A stretch of 64,000 bases of DNA, taken from Gordionus sp. m RMFG-2023. Lineage: Eukaryota; Nematomorpha; Gordioida; Chordodea; Parachordodidae. The position numbers were made by a program, and so were the translations under genes. The stretch is from positions 60,737,561 through 60,801,560 of the forward strand of contig NC_088775.1 in assembly GCF_954871325.1 (NCBI RefSeq), written 5' to 3'. The notes beneath the pieces are model-generated. The model did no database searches and was not told the origin of the DNA. It was given only the letters and a program-made list of their open reading frames with translations. Positions 1-11,705 of this stretch are shown piece by piece. The first letter of the stretch is position 1; the number at the start of each line of letters is the position of its first letter.

Positions 1-160
1 AGATAAATGTGATAAATAAATGTAATTAAATATATATATGAGATAGGAATAAATATTAACAAATATAAATTAATATAAACAATAATAAATATATCCGGCA
101 TCTACATTTTTTGGCTTTGGGGGGATTTGTCTCCCTGCCCTCCCCCGCTGCGTACGCCAA
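1..160 (-). mobile_element. hAT end fragment, same family as 21267-25968
   Basis: Read on the minus strand, this segment matches the left end of the hAT element at 21267: a GCGTACGCAGC terminus near 150, a G-rich stretch, the sequence AAAAAATGTAGATGCCGGATA, then an AT-rich part with GAGATAGGAATAAATATT. The copy runs off the window start, so its other end cannot be seen. Confidence 0.75.
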
Positions 161-1189
161 TGTATAAATTACTATATAGTTCTAATTTCATGTTATAATA
201 CATATAGAGATATTTGTACATTAATATCTTCCTTAGATTTATTCAAACTGAAACTTGCTTCGGTATGCTTACATATATCCTCCACATTTTCTTTTAGCTA
301 GTAAAAATCTTCAACAAATTTAAGGTGCTTGCTGTTCATCATAGCAGCACCTGAACCTAAAATATAAAATAATATTTATATCTTCCCATTTGACTTTACT
401 TGCAGCTGTATCTCTATATTTAAGGTCACTATTACACCACAAAGTTCTTATATTTTCCATTAATTGAAATTAGCTCGCCATTTTTATTCACGCAATTTGC
501 AAAAGTTTAATGATAAAAAGATTAAAGTTTTACTAATCTTAAAATTTTTAATAATCATGTAATTTGCGCAAAATCGAAAATATCATTTAGGCCAACATTT
601 TAATTTTCTATTAAAAATGGCTTATATTTTTTTATTCGCGCAAATTGCGCTATGCAATTTTTTGATATTTAAAACATAGCCTAATGTAAAATATATATAC
701 ATAAAATAAAAAAAAAAGGAAAGTAAAAAGATTGAATCGGATCGGTTTTTGCAGGTATCAGTCCGATCCTATATTTTTGAAAAACGCTAAATATCGGTGC
801 CGATCCGATTTTAATCTCGGCCACTAGTAATAATTGTAGTGGCAAGAATTGCCATTTTTAACGAATTAATTATAAAACGCTTATCGGCTCCGTTTTGAGT
901 CTGATTCCAAGAATCGTATATATCTCTACTCAATAGAACCATTATCTATAACACCAGATTGGGATTGGCATACCTTCTTGATTAAAAATCTTATTTTTTA
1001 TCGATATTTGATAGCACCCAAAGAGTGCTTTAAAGAATGTAAGAATTTCATGCAGCTTTATCTTCATTAAATGGAAATTGATGAATGAAAGTTAAGGTTT
1101 ATGTGAATATGGAAAACTTAATAACAATTGCCCTTAAATGTTAAAATTCTATAAGCAGGCAGGTCACACTGTGTCCGATTATATGTTTA
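161..1189. other. AT-rich non-coding; decayed repeat end near 725-830
   Basis: No gene was found here. Bases 725-830 contain GGATCGG and CCGATCC motifs and a CGCTAAATATCGGTGCCGAT core, which match in inverted order the ends of the hAT element at 1198-1875. This is probably a broken older copy of the same family. Confidence 0.5.
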
Positions 1190-1197
1190 ATTCTAAC

Positions 1198-1875
1198 TAG
1201 GGCTGTGCCGATATTAAATATCTGATCGGATCGGTACCGATATTTAGCGTTTTCCGAAAATATCGGATCAGGCCGATATCTGTAAAAACCCGATCCGATC
1301 TTTTTACTTTTTTTTTAGTTATTTTATGTTATGTATATTTATTTTACATTATTATAATATTTTCTAAATAATTTTTTAAAATTTTATTTCTTTTTTAAAA
1401 TAGATTTATAGTATTTTAAAAGTTTTTTTTTATAAAAATAGAAATGAACACCCAAAGTTTTATTTATACTTTAAATAAAAGAATTTTTTTAAATATGGTA
1501 TCTGAATTATGGAAATATTTTACAAAAGACAAAGATAATTTTGCAAATTGTGTTATCTGCGGAATCATCTGAGTCTGCCTTCAGTACGTAGAAGCTTATT
1601 CCTTCTGGAGGCTCTCATATTTATTAAAAAAATCTAATATATTATTATTTTATATATTAAATATTACAATTTTATAATTCATACCAACATAAAATGGATT
1701 GTAGAAATAAAAATTTAATTAAATTCATAATTCGATTTTTTGCATAATTTCTTAATTACATTTGGTTCAAACGGGGGTGATTAAAAATCAATATAAATAT
1801 CGGATCGGTATCGGATCATTTTTTAAGCAATATCGGATCGGATCGGTAAAAAATATGTGGATCGGCACAGCCCTA
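1198..1875 (+). mobile_element. Non-autonomous hAT element with transposase ends retained
   Basis: The element has perfect 15-bp inverted ends, TAGGGCTGTGCCGAT at 1198 and its complement ending at 1875. It is flanked by a perfect 8-bp target duplication, ATTCTAAC, at 1190-1197 and 1876-1883; this combination defines the hAT superfamily. Just inside the ends are subterminal CCGATCCGAT-type motifs. Plus-strand remains near 1490-1640 read MVSELWKYFTKDKDNFANC with VIC following, which looks like the start of a BED zinc finger (W, F, CxxC). Directly after comes SESAFST, which resembles the C-terminal hAT dimerisation block. The middle of the transposase is missing, so the element is an internal-deletion derivative. 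Confidence 0.85.
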
Positions 1876-1883
1876 ATTCTAAC

Positions 1884-3480
1884 ATAATTTTATTATGTAA
1901 TATGCTTTCATCCCCACGCTATTTTAATAAATTCTAGATGCTTTTTGAAAAGAGTTTGGAACCTGGACGAAGGGTTATGGTTCTGGTTCTGGATAATTTT
2001 AAAAAGATGGTTCCTAAAATTTTAAAATGGGGATCCGGTCTTAAATTTGGCTTGGTTTTGAAGGTTTCAGGATCTGATCCCAAACTCGTAACCAAAGCAT
2101 ATTTAAACAATAAATAGACACTCTCAATATTATATTTCTGGATAAAATATTGAGTTCGCCATTTCAAAAACCCTTTTAACAACAATAATTATTTCCATAC
2201 ATGATTTCCATCAAGTTTTTGGATCGCAAATAGCTCCATATTAATTAAATAATTCATTACTGGTGTGCTGAAAGATTTTTTATACCTAAAATTATATGAT
2301 CTAAAACTACACAATAAATATGTCTATATTATTCATTAACTGACCAGAAATGATGGTACAGATATTTTTTCTACAACTTTAAAATGTACTCCTCTAAAGT
2401 TAATTCCTTTGCCTTTAAATTAACTTTATCCAAAACTTATCGTAACTATCATCTTGTCATATTGCATCTGGAATTTTGATCAAAATTTATATTTAATATT
2501 TTGAAAAAGTAATAAGAATAACTTTTGATTTCAGCATTTAGGCTGTGTCCTGGTTCAACTTATAACAATAAAAAGGAAGCTATTATGCCACTCATTTAAA
2601 TATTAAACAAAGATTGTACAATATCAATATAGTAAACCATAGCCAATTTATTTTTAAATTTAGAAATAAATGCTCGAAAGCTATGGAATAATCTGAAAAT
2701 TCAATTTTATAAAGAAAAGAGGAAGGGAAAACTGGTGCTGAGGCCATTAAACTTTGGAGACATTTTGAGAAAATTTTTTTTTTATTCCTTTTATATCTAA
2801 CAACGATACGATAATATTTTAACAAAGAAAATGTTTCTCCATTATAATCGTCATGGAGAAATTAGTTTATAGTCAAATACAAGACTTCCCAATATCTGTG
2901 ACTGTGACAAATAAAAATATTAGCCAAAAAAGAACCATTAAATCTTTTTTATAACAGTTCATAGATTACGAAAAAGGAAGAAATAAAAATATTCTTATGC
3001 AAGCTCATTTTATAAATTTTCTAAAATTTAATATCCTTAATAAGGTTCAATCATGTCATATAGACAAGCTTGAATAATTTGATGAAAATAATATGAATAA
3101 TTATATTTCAAACCAAAATATTATATTTGATTTCATTTATTTTAGAATATATTTTCTTAATTCCACCCTTTTATATATAATTGATTGCAATATAATTTTA
3201 TATAATGGCAAAACATTTAACTATATGTAATATATAAATTACTTTAATTTATACCTATTTTATCAATTAATTAATTATTTTTTAAATAAGTATAAATTTT
3301 TTTAATTTGTAAAATTAGAAGTTGAGCAAAAAAAGAGAAATCTATCTTAGTTAATGATATAATTGTGTATTTCCCTAAATGGCTTAAAATATTAGAATTA
3401 TATTTAGAAATTATAAATAAAAATAATCACTTTAATTTAATTGATATTAAAATCTATCTTTGAAAATATTGAAACATAAT
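1884..3480. other. AT-rich non-coding
   Basis: No gene, RNA or bounded repeat was recognised. The longest open frames have no recognisable motif and the base composition of the surroundings. Confidence 0.5.
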
Positions 3481-3486
3481 TAAATG

Positions 3487-3575
3487 AAAATATATAAATT
3501 TTCCAAACAAGATTTGAACCCCAGACCTCGGATTACTAGGGCAAACATCAATAATAATGGAATAGATGCTAAAAA
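3487..3575 (-). repeat. tRNA-derived SINE-like fragment
   Basis: On the minus strand this contains GGGGTTCAAATC, which fits the RNA polymerase III B box, about 35-40 bases after a weak A-box-like stretch (TAGCATCTATTCC). It cannot fold as a clean cloverleaf, so it is more likely a SINE relic or tRNA pseudogene than a working tRNA. Confidence 0.4.
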
Positions 3576-4436
3576 ATAGTGGTTTTAATTTATTTGTATA
3601 TGTTATAGGTTAATCAAACGATATTGATTTAATTTACTTATACCAGGATGTGGTATTGTAGACAATTTTACATTAAAATAAACACAATTAACTAAGCTGT
3701 ATAACATTTTTATTCTATAAAAATATTCTATTTTATTATTCAATTTTCACCCTATTTAGTTCCAAAACAAAAATTGTGAACAAATAGGACGCATTCAAAA
3801 AAAAATGACTGTTCAATGGCTATTAGGCCTATTTTTAAAAAAAAACTTATACACATTTAAAACAAGCCAAAATAGGGTATCCTTAGTTCAAAAGCTGTTT
3901 AGCTAGCACAGCAATAAGTATCAAAAATGTGCCCACCCTTAAAACTTCTACTCTCAAATATTGTTATCATTTTAAGAAATAAAAATTATTTAAAAACTTT
4001 ATTTGGTGTAATAAATATTTTGCTCATGTATCAACTTCATTACGAAATGCATATTTCTAGAAGTTTGTTGATTATTTTATAATTCCTTTCTATTTATTTT
4101 AGCGATATTGTTCTCATACATCCGTGTTTAGGGCATAGTGGCCTTAAGAAAGATACAACTATCATTTTGATGGAACAGAATCTCCAACAAAAGATAATTA
4201 ATCTTTCATTAATACTATAAAATCGTTCAATGAATCTTGTACCACATGATTTAATGTACTAAACCAGATATCTTTCTACTAAGTTAGGGCTCCACCATAA
4301 CTTTGATTTGAGATGGTATATAATGATTCACCTATTTTTTTATGAAGACCCATCGAGAGAGGAGAGGCGTAAAAAAATAATATAATAATTAATGTTTTTT
4401 TTATTTCATTTTTGAATGTATAATAATTCATTTATA

Positions 4437-4495
4437 GAAATTTGTCAACGGGGACAAAAGCCCTATCACCCTATAAAGTCGGCGCCTATGTGTCT
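4437..4495 (-). repeat. hAT-like terminus fragment
   Basis: Minus-strand reading gives ATAGGCGCCGACTTTATAGG followed by GTGATAGGGCTTTTGTCCCC. This G/C-rich pattern resembles the ends of ZMYM1/THAP12-like hAT elements elsewhere in the window (21267, 58494). No partner end or target duplication was found. Confidence 0.35.
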
Positions 4496-4714
4496 AACAC
4501 TAATATTATGATCCCTTAATTGGGTTGAGTATAATACCCTTATACCGCATACTAAATACATTTGGCCTAAAATAATTAATAAGAATAAAAGCATAAATTT
4601 GACTTCGGTAAACGAATATGTATTTACACTTTCACAATCAATGTTAATTTAATTATTTTTAAAGTCAGTGATTTCGTTTCAATAAAAATTAAATATTTGA
4701 CATGAAAAATAAAT

Positions 4715-4795
4715 TATGTGATTGGGATTTGAACTTCCAACCTTTAAATTGTAAGTTAGAAGGTATATAATTTATTTAGAAGATTACGATTTAAT
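4715..4795 (-). repeat. tRNA-derived SINE-like fragment
   Basis: The minus strand contains GGAAGTTCAAATCCC, a B-box-like sequence, preceded by an anticodon-arm-like pairing around TTCTAACTTACAATTTAAAGG. It is a second degenerate tRNA-like unit, similar to that at 3487-3575. Confidence 0.35.
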
Positions 4796-4799
4796 TTGT

Positions 4800-6040
4800 A
4801 TATTATATCATAGATTTGCAGAAGTCGAATTTTTAAGTAGAGCCGTTTTAATTTTTAAACCCTGTCCGGAATTTTTTGAAAAATATTTCGATTTTTTAAT
4901 TTTGGAGTCCCATCTGGATTTTTATAATTTTATGGTCAGGCGCGTAGTTTTAAATTGAAAATATAAATGTTAAATGATTACTTTCCGATTAATTGATCTC
5001 AGCCCGGATTTTGTAGAAAAATAATTTGGTCAGGTCCGTGTTTGTAATGATATTTATTTTTAAACCCTATCAAGATTTTAAAAATAATCATTTTATGGCC
5101 TGAACCGGGTACACAGTCTGTTACATATTGAGAATTTTACTCTACTGATCATAGCTTAAAATGTATAATATCATCGAAGTCATTATGGTTTCCTTGTCGG
5201 AATAGTGCTCAACAAACGTTCAAAGGTTTTACCCTTATCGGTCATCATTTATTACATAATATTAGGTTCAGATTCCCTACTTAAAATTTTTGCTTGATGT
5301 ATATTAATAGTATATGCATTCGAAAAATTTATAAGGTGTTTTTCATACCCTAAAGATATATTTAAATATTTATTTCAAAGAAATATAAATTCATTTTTTA
5401 TTCATCGAATCCTGAATTTTGTTATATTTTACTATTTCACCTTTTTTTTATATAAAATATTAATCTAATATTTTAAAAAATTTGTCCATATATGAATTTT
5501 ATTTGAAATTTTTTAGATTATTAGCAATCATTTATTTGAAATAAATAGCGCTCACGATTGATATATAGCTTTTACGAAACTTGAAGTGAATTTTTTTTAT
5601 TATAAAACTATATGTAGAACTTGTCTTCTCATTCCCTGGAGTTAAAAAATTTATTGGATCACATGAATTAAACATCTTTGTATGCAGTTATTAAAGTATT
5701 ATAAGGAATACTTCCTTTCATTTATGAATCGAGTGTAATAATTTTCTATACTTTTGTAAGAAATTTAACATCTTAACAACTTTTATCAAGTTCAATATTC
5801 ATTACTTCAATCAGGAAATAGGAACTACAATATTACATTTTGGTATCTAATATACAAATACAGGAAAACGAAGTAATACATCCATTCTAAGATTTTCACA
5901 TTCATATATTTTTGCTTATTTCCAAATGGGTAAAGTGAATGATTATAGGTTAAATATATAAATAAGTGGCATTTTTATTTTAGCCAGGTAACTTAAAAAA
6001 ACTATTCAGTGTTAATTATTTATCCTGCAAATTTAATTAT
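4800..6040. other. AT-rich non-coding
   Basis: No gene was recognised. Bases 4810-5130 hold a run of GTCCGG and CCCGG-like patches inside AT-rich DNA, typical of the decayed hAT families seen elsewhere in the window, but no ends were found. Confidence 0.4.
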
Positions 6041-6045
6041 TACAG

Positions 6046-6162
6046 AAACTTTAATATATAAAGCATTTCACTCTATTTATCCATTGTTAAATAAAAATTT
6101 TCATCCGAATTCAATAGATCTTGACAAAAATCTTTTAATGGAACAAGCCTTTCTAGCATTAG
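6046..6162 (+). CDS. Possible upstream FNDC3 exon
   Basis: This 117-bp open stretch lies between a TTATTACAG acceptor and a TTAG|GTAGGT donor. It reads TLIYKAFHSIYPLLNKNFHP, then NSIDLDKNLLMEQAFLAL. It ends after one base of a codon. The next candidate exon (11590-11705) begins with two bases, so the two join in frame as LALGDSNNNLREL. No known domain is visible and I cannot match the peptide to vertebrate FNDC3, so membership of the gene rests on splice signals, phase and strand. It could instead be a chance open frame in intergenic DNA. Confidence 0.4.
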
Positions 6163-6776
6163 GTAGGTCACATAGTAATTCAAAATTGGTTTAGAAGTGT
6201 AGGATTTTTAGTTTTTTTATAAATAAGTCTGTCCTTAAAACACCTTCAATAACAAGTTGGAAAGTTATAAATTTAAAAATGTGTGCGTTTAAATTTGTAT
6301 TGCAGGAAATATAAGAAAAATAACTTAGTGATTGATGTAAAACCTTAAAAATAACTACTTTAACGATTTTAAATAAAATATTAATAACAAATTATTATGA
6401 AGTAAGAAATTATTTAATCCAAGCCGAGCCCGTTTTATAATTAATATTTTATATGTTCTGGAATCATTGGAACGGATTTGTTGTTGTATTTTACCGAAAA
6501 CGGGGGAAGGGGGGGGGGGGGGTTGTGATCAATTGCCTCCTAGTTTTTTTTGAATATAATTATAAAATTTTTTCACCCATGATAAATATTTGGGCTTGCC
6601 CTGATTTCTTTGTTAGTGGCATCAATCTCTCATTCCCAAAGGAAGGCAATATACCCGGCGTAAAATGGTTAACTTAATGTGCCATTTTATTATTTTTCAT
6701 TTATGATCAAAATTCATATACATATTATAAAATACTAACATATCGTATCACATCATTACCTCAAACTTTTTCCGTG

Positions 6777-6990
6777 AAATGCATTATCGGGAATGTTGAT
6801 TACCGCATAAAGATATTATAGCGAATGCATTACCGCGAATGCATCATAGCGAAAACAGTATCGCGAATGCATTACCGCAAATGCATTATAGCGTGATGTA
6901 TTACCGCGAATGCATCATAGTGAATGTATTAGCGTGAATGCATTAACGCGAAATTATTATCGCGAATGCATTATCGCGTATGCAATAGTG
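6777..6990 (+). repeat. 14-bp minisatellite, left array
   Basis: About fifteen imperfect copies of a unit close to GCGAATGCATTACC lie head to tail. Variants carry CATA, TATA or TATC at the end. The unit has the palindromic core ATGCAT flanked by CGCG, unusual in such AT-rich DNA. Confidence 0.85.
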
Positions 6991-7436
6991 ATTTACATTT
7001 GACAAATGGTTGATATAATTATTAGAAGTAATAAAATTTTTTGCTACTTATCCACTTACCTTCTAATGAGGAGTTCATCATTAATATGTTTTTATTTTTT
7101 AAATATATCGGAAACCATAAATTTGTCACCTTTTGGAAGTTCCTAGCCTATAATATATTTCCACCGGATCTCTATTTCTCTAAGGAAATTATTTAGAGTC
7201 TAATTATATTGTAACTCATTTATCAAGTTCAGACCTTTTTCAAAAAACCAGAGAACCAGCTTAATTGAGGTTTCTATATTTATTTAACGTAGCGATTTTA
7301 AATTTTTATAACTCTAAAACACGTCTCTTGCTATTTATGAAATATCATATTTTATTAAAAAATATATGGAATTTAGTATTCTCAATTTTTTTTTTAATTA
7401 TTAGATGTCGTTATTTATAAAATTTGAAATACTAAT

Positions 7437-7773
7437 TAGTGATCTGCATCCGGCCTAATTTTCCAAGCCCGGCCCGAAATTATTTTTAAAAAAGTTTTGC
7501 CGGCCCGGCCCGAACCCAAAAGTATTTTTTAAAAACACTACCGACCCGGCCTGGCCCAAATTTATATAAATATAGAAATTAATTTTTATAATTACTCAAA
7601 ATAAAAGACATATGTTATATGTCGTTTAGTTTCAATAAATAAAATCAAATATTTTTTAGATATATTTTAAAAAAATTCCAAGATCCGACCCGACCCAGCC
7701 CGAATTTTTTTTAGAAATATTAGGCTCGGCCCGAACCCAATTATTTTTTCGGGCCTAACTTTGCAGATCTCTA
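7437..7773. mobile_element. hAT-type MITE (337 bp)
   Basis: The ends are TAGTGATCTGCA and, in complement, TAGAGATCTGCA. The flanking 8-bp sequences are identical: ATACTAAT at 7429-7436 and 7774-7781. Subterminal CCCGGCCCG motifs are inverted between the two ends. There is no coding content. The perfect target duplication shows a bona fide insertion, into the interior of the 6749-9162 repeat unit. Confidence 0.85.
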
Positions 7774-8927
7774 ATACTAATATTTGACAAGAAATAACTT
7801 AAAACTCCCATTTATTTTTATTTATTTAAAAATGAGCTAGACGTGTTCCCATTATGTTGATCAATAGCCGGACGCTCGCTTTTTTTTCAATTTTTTTTCA
7901 TAATTATTAATTAAAATGCAAAACAAGCATACTTTGAGATCCATAAAATTATAAAATTAAACTATCCTTTTTTTTTCTTGTATAACATCTAACAATAAAT
8001 GCCAATTTGATTATTTCTTGCTAAATTAAGGGCAATATTTTACCAATTTTTCTTTTAAGTTTGTAAGATTCAAAAGGTTGTAGCCTATTACTTAATTTTT
8101 TGGTATATGGAACCTGTATTTTGAGGTCTCTTTAAAACTTGTTGAACTGGGCTAATATTTTTCCTACATAATTCAGGAATTAAACTTCATTCCAATTTTT
8201 CTTTTCATGGCACAATTTTATTGTTTTTAATCACATAACTAGAAAAAAAAGACTTGGCAGGAAGCATGAACATAACAAAAATCAATTAAGGAAATCATTA
8301 TTCTATTGTTTTTTCCAATTCCTGAGTCACAATAGTCGCTATTTCATCATCATAGATTACATGAATTCTGAAATGTATAACCATTCAATTCGACAATTTA
8401 CCTATGATGCTGAATATTGTTTCTTATCTTGTGATAAGCTTTAGCCTTGTCAATATTAAGCAATAAGAGAACTTTGTGCAAATTTATTGTCAAAATATGC
8501 TTAGAGGACTAATTATCTGTTTGACTCAATGTTTTAAATAAGATTTTTTTTAGCGCCTCACAAATTTAATTTATTTCAGTCAAAGCTCCATCCAAAATCT
8601 TTATTTTAGCCTAGCCATTATTTTAAATTTTAGGCCTGCCCTGTCCTAAATAAATTAAACGCATATTTAAACAATCAATTATTATAAAAATTTAATTCCT
8701 TTCCCCAATCCGAAAGAAATCTGTTTTATTGCTTTAAATTTTTTTTATATATTTAGAGTCAAAAAAATCAAAAGCCTTAGCCCTATTTTAAAATGTTTTT
8801 AGACCCAAGCCCGACTTTAGTTTAATTTCCAGATTCAACTAAATCTGTATAAAGACCGATAAATATAAAATTGTAATTTCCATCAAACTCTATTCCCGAT
8901 ATTGCAACTGATGTAATCCATTTAGAA

Positions 8928-9137
8928 TAATGTATTCGCGATATTGCATTCGCTATAATATTTACGCGATGCATTCGCGATAATGCTTTCGCGGTAATTC
9001 ATTCGCTGTAATGTATTCGCTATAATACATTCGCGATAACACTTTCGCGGTATTACATAGCGCTAATGCATTTGCTATAATATTATTCGCTATAATGCAT
9101 TCGCGATAATGCATTCACTATAATATTATTTCGCGCT
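8928..9137 (-). repeat. 14-bp minisatellite, right array
   Basis: The same unit as at 6777-6990 appears in the opposite orientation (plus strand reads CATTCGCGATAATG and variants), again about fifteen copies. Together the arrays form long inverted repeats around 1.9 kb. Confidence 0.85.
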
Positions 9138-9294
9138 AAAATTTTGCAGTATTGACATGTAACCCAAATCTAGGGTAAGAATAGACATTCTTTTTATTTA
9201 ACAAAATTAAATCATGAAGGTATTATCCTTATCATTGAGTTGGCATTTTATCAAAGTGGAAATATCATCATTAATAAATGTGATGCGTGTAGAT

Positions 9295-9699
9295 TAGAGG
9301 TCGGCGCGTGCCAACCCGCACTGGTTTTTAAAATTTTTAATTTTGTACAAGTTGTTTTGACCGCCCCATAATTAGTCAGAAAAATATTGCCTAAGCCCAA
9401 GAGATTTCGATAATACATGTATAAACATTTTTTCCTTCTATGAGCAAAATCTTCAGGCTTGCGTAATATTTTTCTGGATGAAGTATTGAGTTAGCCGTTT
9501 TTAAAAATAAGCTCAAAACGAGCCGTTTAACAACACTACCCATAATAATTTTTTGGAAAGGAAAAAGACATAAATTTGCCTAATTCTACATTTGATTTTT
9601 TTTCTAACTTCAGACCCGAACCTTAAAAATATTTCTCATAAATTTATCGAACTATACGCAAATATTTTTGGCCACCGGGCCAGACCACGCCGACCTATA
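9295..9699. mobile_element. hAT-type MITE (405 bp)
   Basis: The ends are TAGAGGTCGGCGCGT and, in complement, TATAGGTCGGCGTGGT. The flanks GTGTAGAT (9287-9294) and TTGTGGAT (9700-9707) agree at 6 of 8 positions, as expected for an aged hAT target duplication. No open frame of note lies inside. Confidence 0.7.
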
Positions 9700-9707
9700 T
9701 TGTGGAT

Positions 9708-11589
9708 ATCATCATTACTATTTATGAAGCATAGATCCCTAACATTATTAGTCTGTTAGATTAACCGACTGTAACTAACTTTGGCATGAATAAATATATT
9801 GAGTTAAATGATAAATCAATTATATACGGAAAGTCACCGCCCTGGGAAGTTCATCCTTTATTACTTTAGATATCATCGACATGAAATCGTCTGCCCAAAT
9901 TGTTCCGAATCTATATATATTTGCCCTGTTTAATGATTATGGAAGGAAAAGTCATGACAATTATCCTATTCAATTGTTACAATAGAACAGTGTCTTGGAT
10001 GATTATAAAATTAACACTTTATTCTCTGGATACCTCTAAATTTTTAAAATATATTAATTAACTTTCTATAGGGAAAATGAAGGTATATATTGGCATACGG
10101 CTCCAATGGCAAGGTTGATTCGGTGTTATTGAACGGTTTTTCATCAACATTCTAGATATTATTGAATTCTAATTTATATTTACTTAATAAGCTTGATGAA
10201 TTCTCGAAAATAATTTATTTCGATTTGAATCCCATATGTTCAAGCTAGACTCATACATAGAAATATATTTATAAACATTTGGGAATCGCATCCTTAGGCA
10301 AGCCAGCTATTTATGGTCAATTTAAAAGAATTTACAATCCTATCATAAAAAATTAAATACCGAGCTAGCCAAATTTTTTAAACAAATTTAAATTGTACTA
10401 ATTAACCAATTGAAAATTGCATAATGGATCATTTAAATTTCATTCGCTTCTCTTTGAAATTCAATCCCGGCTTGAAATTAAATTAAAGCTGGCCCGAGAC
10501 CGTTACAGTCAGGTCTTATATTTTATTTGCCTATCAGGAATGAGGAGGGGGAAGCTATGTAAGGAGGATTATAGAAAAAAGTGTAAATATTCATATTCGT
10601 TTAAATCGATAAAACTATGATTGGCGAGGGTATTCCAAAATTTAGAAAAAATTAATCAACTAGCCAATCTACGATCCGGGATCTATTTTTCCGGGTGGTA
10701 AAAATATAATATTCTTCTTAATATTATATATACCTTTTAAATTATTTAATTGATGTTCATAATAGCATCCGGTCATCAAAGATTTCTTTCTTCAAGCATG
10801 CTCAAATATAAAATATCTTATTATGAAAAACACTCTTTCACGAGATCAAAGCAAATATTAGATATTTATAGATGTATACATTTTATAATCTACTCTAGAT
10901 TCTGACCAAATTAGATATTTTTCTTAAATTTATATAGATTTTTGTAAAACCCTTGAATTTGATTTGTTGTAAAAAAATTTTTTATAAAAATGATATCAGA
11001 TCTGAAAATATGATATTCGCCAATATTGTCACCGATCAGTATCGATATTCAATCCACATATTATTTTCTCATTATTAAATAACGGGAGTTCGATCATGTA
11101 ATACGTAAATATTGTTTTGTACTTGCAGAATTAAGAGAGTATCGTTTAGTTAACAACCGCATAGTATAATATGTTTCCATAATTTTTGTTTAAAAATATT
11201 TTAATATTGTAATTGTATATGTAATATGAAGCTTTTACATTACACATGTTGTTAACTTATCTAAAAACAAAAAAATTAATTGTTTTTTCGTAAAATATTT
11301 ATTTTTGTTCCTCTTAAATTATATAAATAGAATTTTTTTAATCTTTAACCATTATATTTAGATCTCTTATATAGTCAATCTTTCATGATTAATCATTATA
11401 AACAGTGTTCGTAAAGAAAATTCTTTAGGCAGGAATTGTAATATTCACATATAAATACATACTTTTTTAAAAATTGTTGGAAAAACTTAAATATAATATC
11501 TATTTCTCAGTAGTTTAAATTTCAGGCGGGAATCGAAAGTATTTTATTCATAAAAAAAATAAATATTATTTTGAACTTTTTTACTGCAG
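9708..11589. other. Non-coding, probably FNDC3 intron
   Basis: No gene or bounded element was recognised. If the exons at 6046 and 11590 are real, this is part of their intron. A small patch at 10450-10560 has repeat-like CCCGG motifs but no ends. Confidence 0.4.
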
Positions 11590-11705
11590 GGGATAGTAAC
11601 AACAATTTGAGAGAATTGAATGCAATCGCCTTGAGCAATAATGAAAAAACATCAGCTCTTAATCAAAATTCTGGCTCATCTATAATGATAGATAATAGGA
11701 TGATG
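11590..11705 (+). CDS. Possible upstream FNDC3 exon
   Basis: This 116-bp stretch lies between a TTTTTTACTGCAG acceptor and an ATGATG|GTATGG donor. It encodes GDSNNNLRELNAIALSNNEK then TSALNQNSGSSIMIDNRMM, a Ser/Asn-rich composition like the FNDC3 exons at 14070 and 15088. It joins in frame to the candidate exon at 6046-6162. It ends at a codon boundary, whereas the exon at 14070 starts with two leftover bases. So either a small exon is missing between them, or a weak acceptor at 14029 (GTGAG|CTA) is used instead, which would keep the frame. Confidence 0.5.

Larger units (their letters stand above)
6749..9162. mobile_element. Candidate 2.4 kb element with inverted minisatellite ends
   Basis: The outer sequences are similar in inverted orientation: at the right (read as complement) TACATGTCAATACTGCAAAA then TTTTAGCGCGAAAT, and at the left CACATCATTACCTCAAACTT then TTTCCGTGAAAT. 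Each leads inward into an array of 14-bp units (6777-6990 and 8928-9137). The right-hand outer sequence recurs beside a third array at 62723, so it belongs to a mobile unit. The interior holds no recognised gene and includes another hAT insertion at 7437-7773. The superfamily is unknown. Confidence 0.5.
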
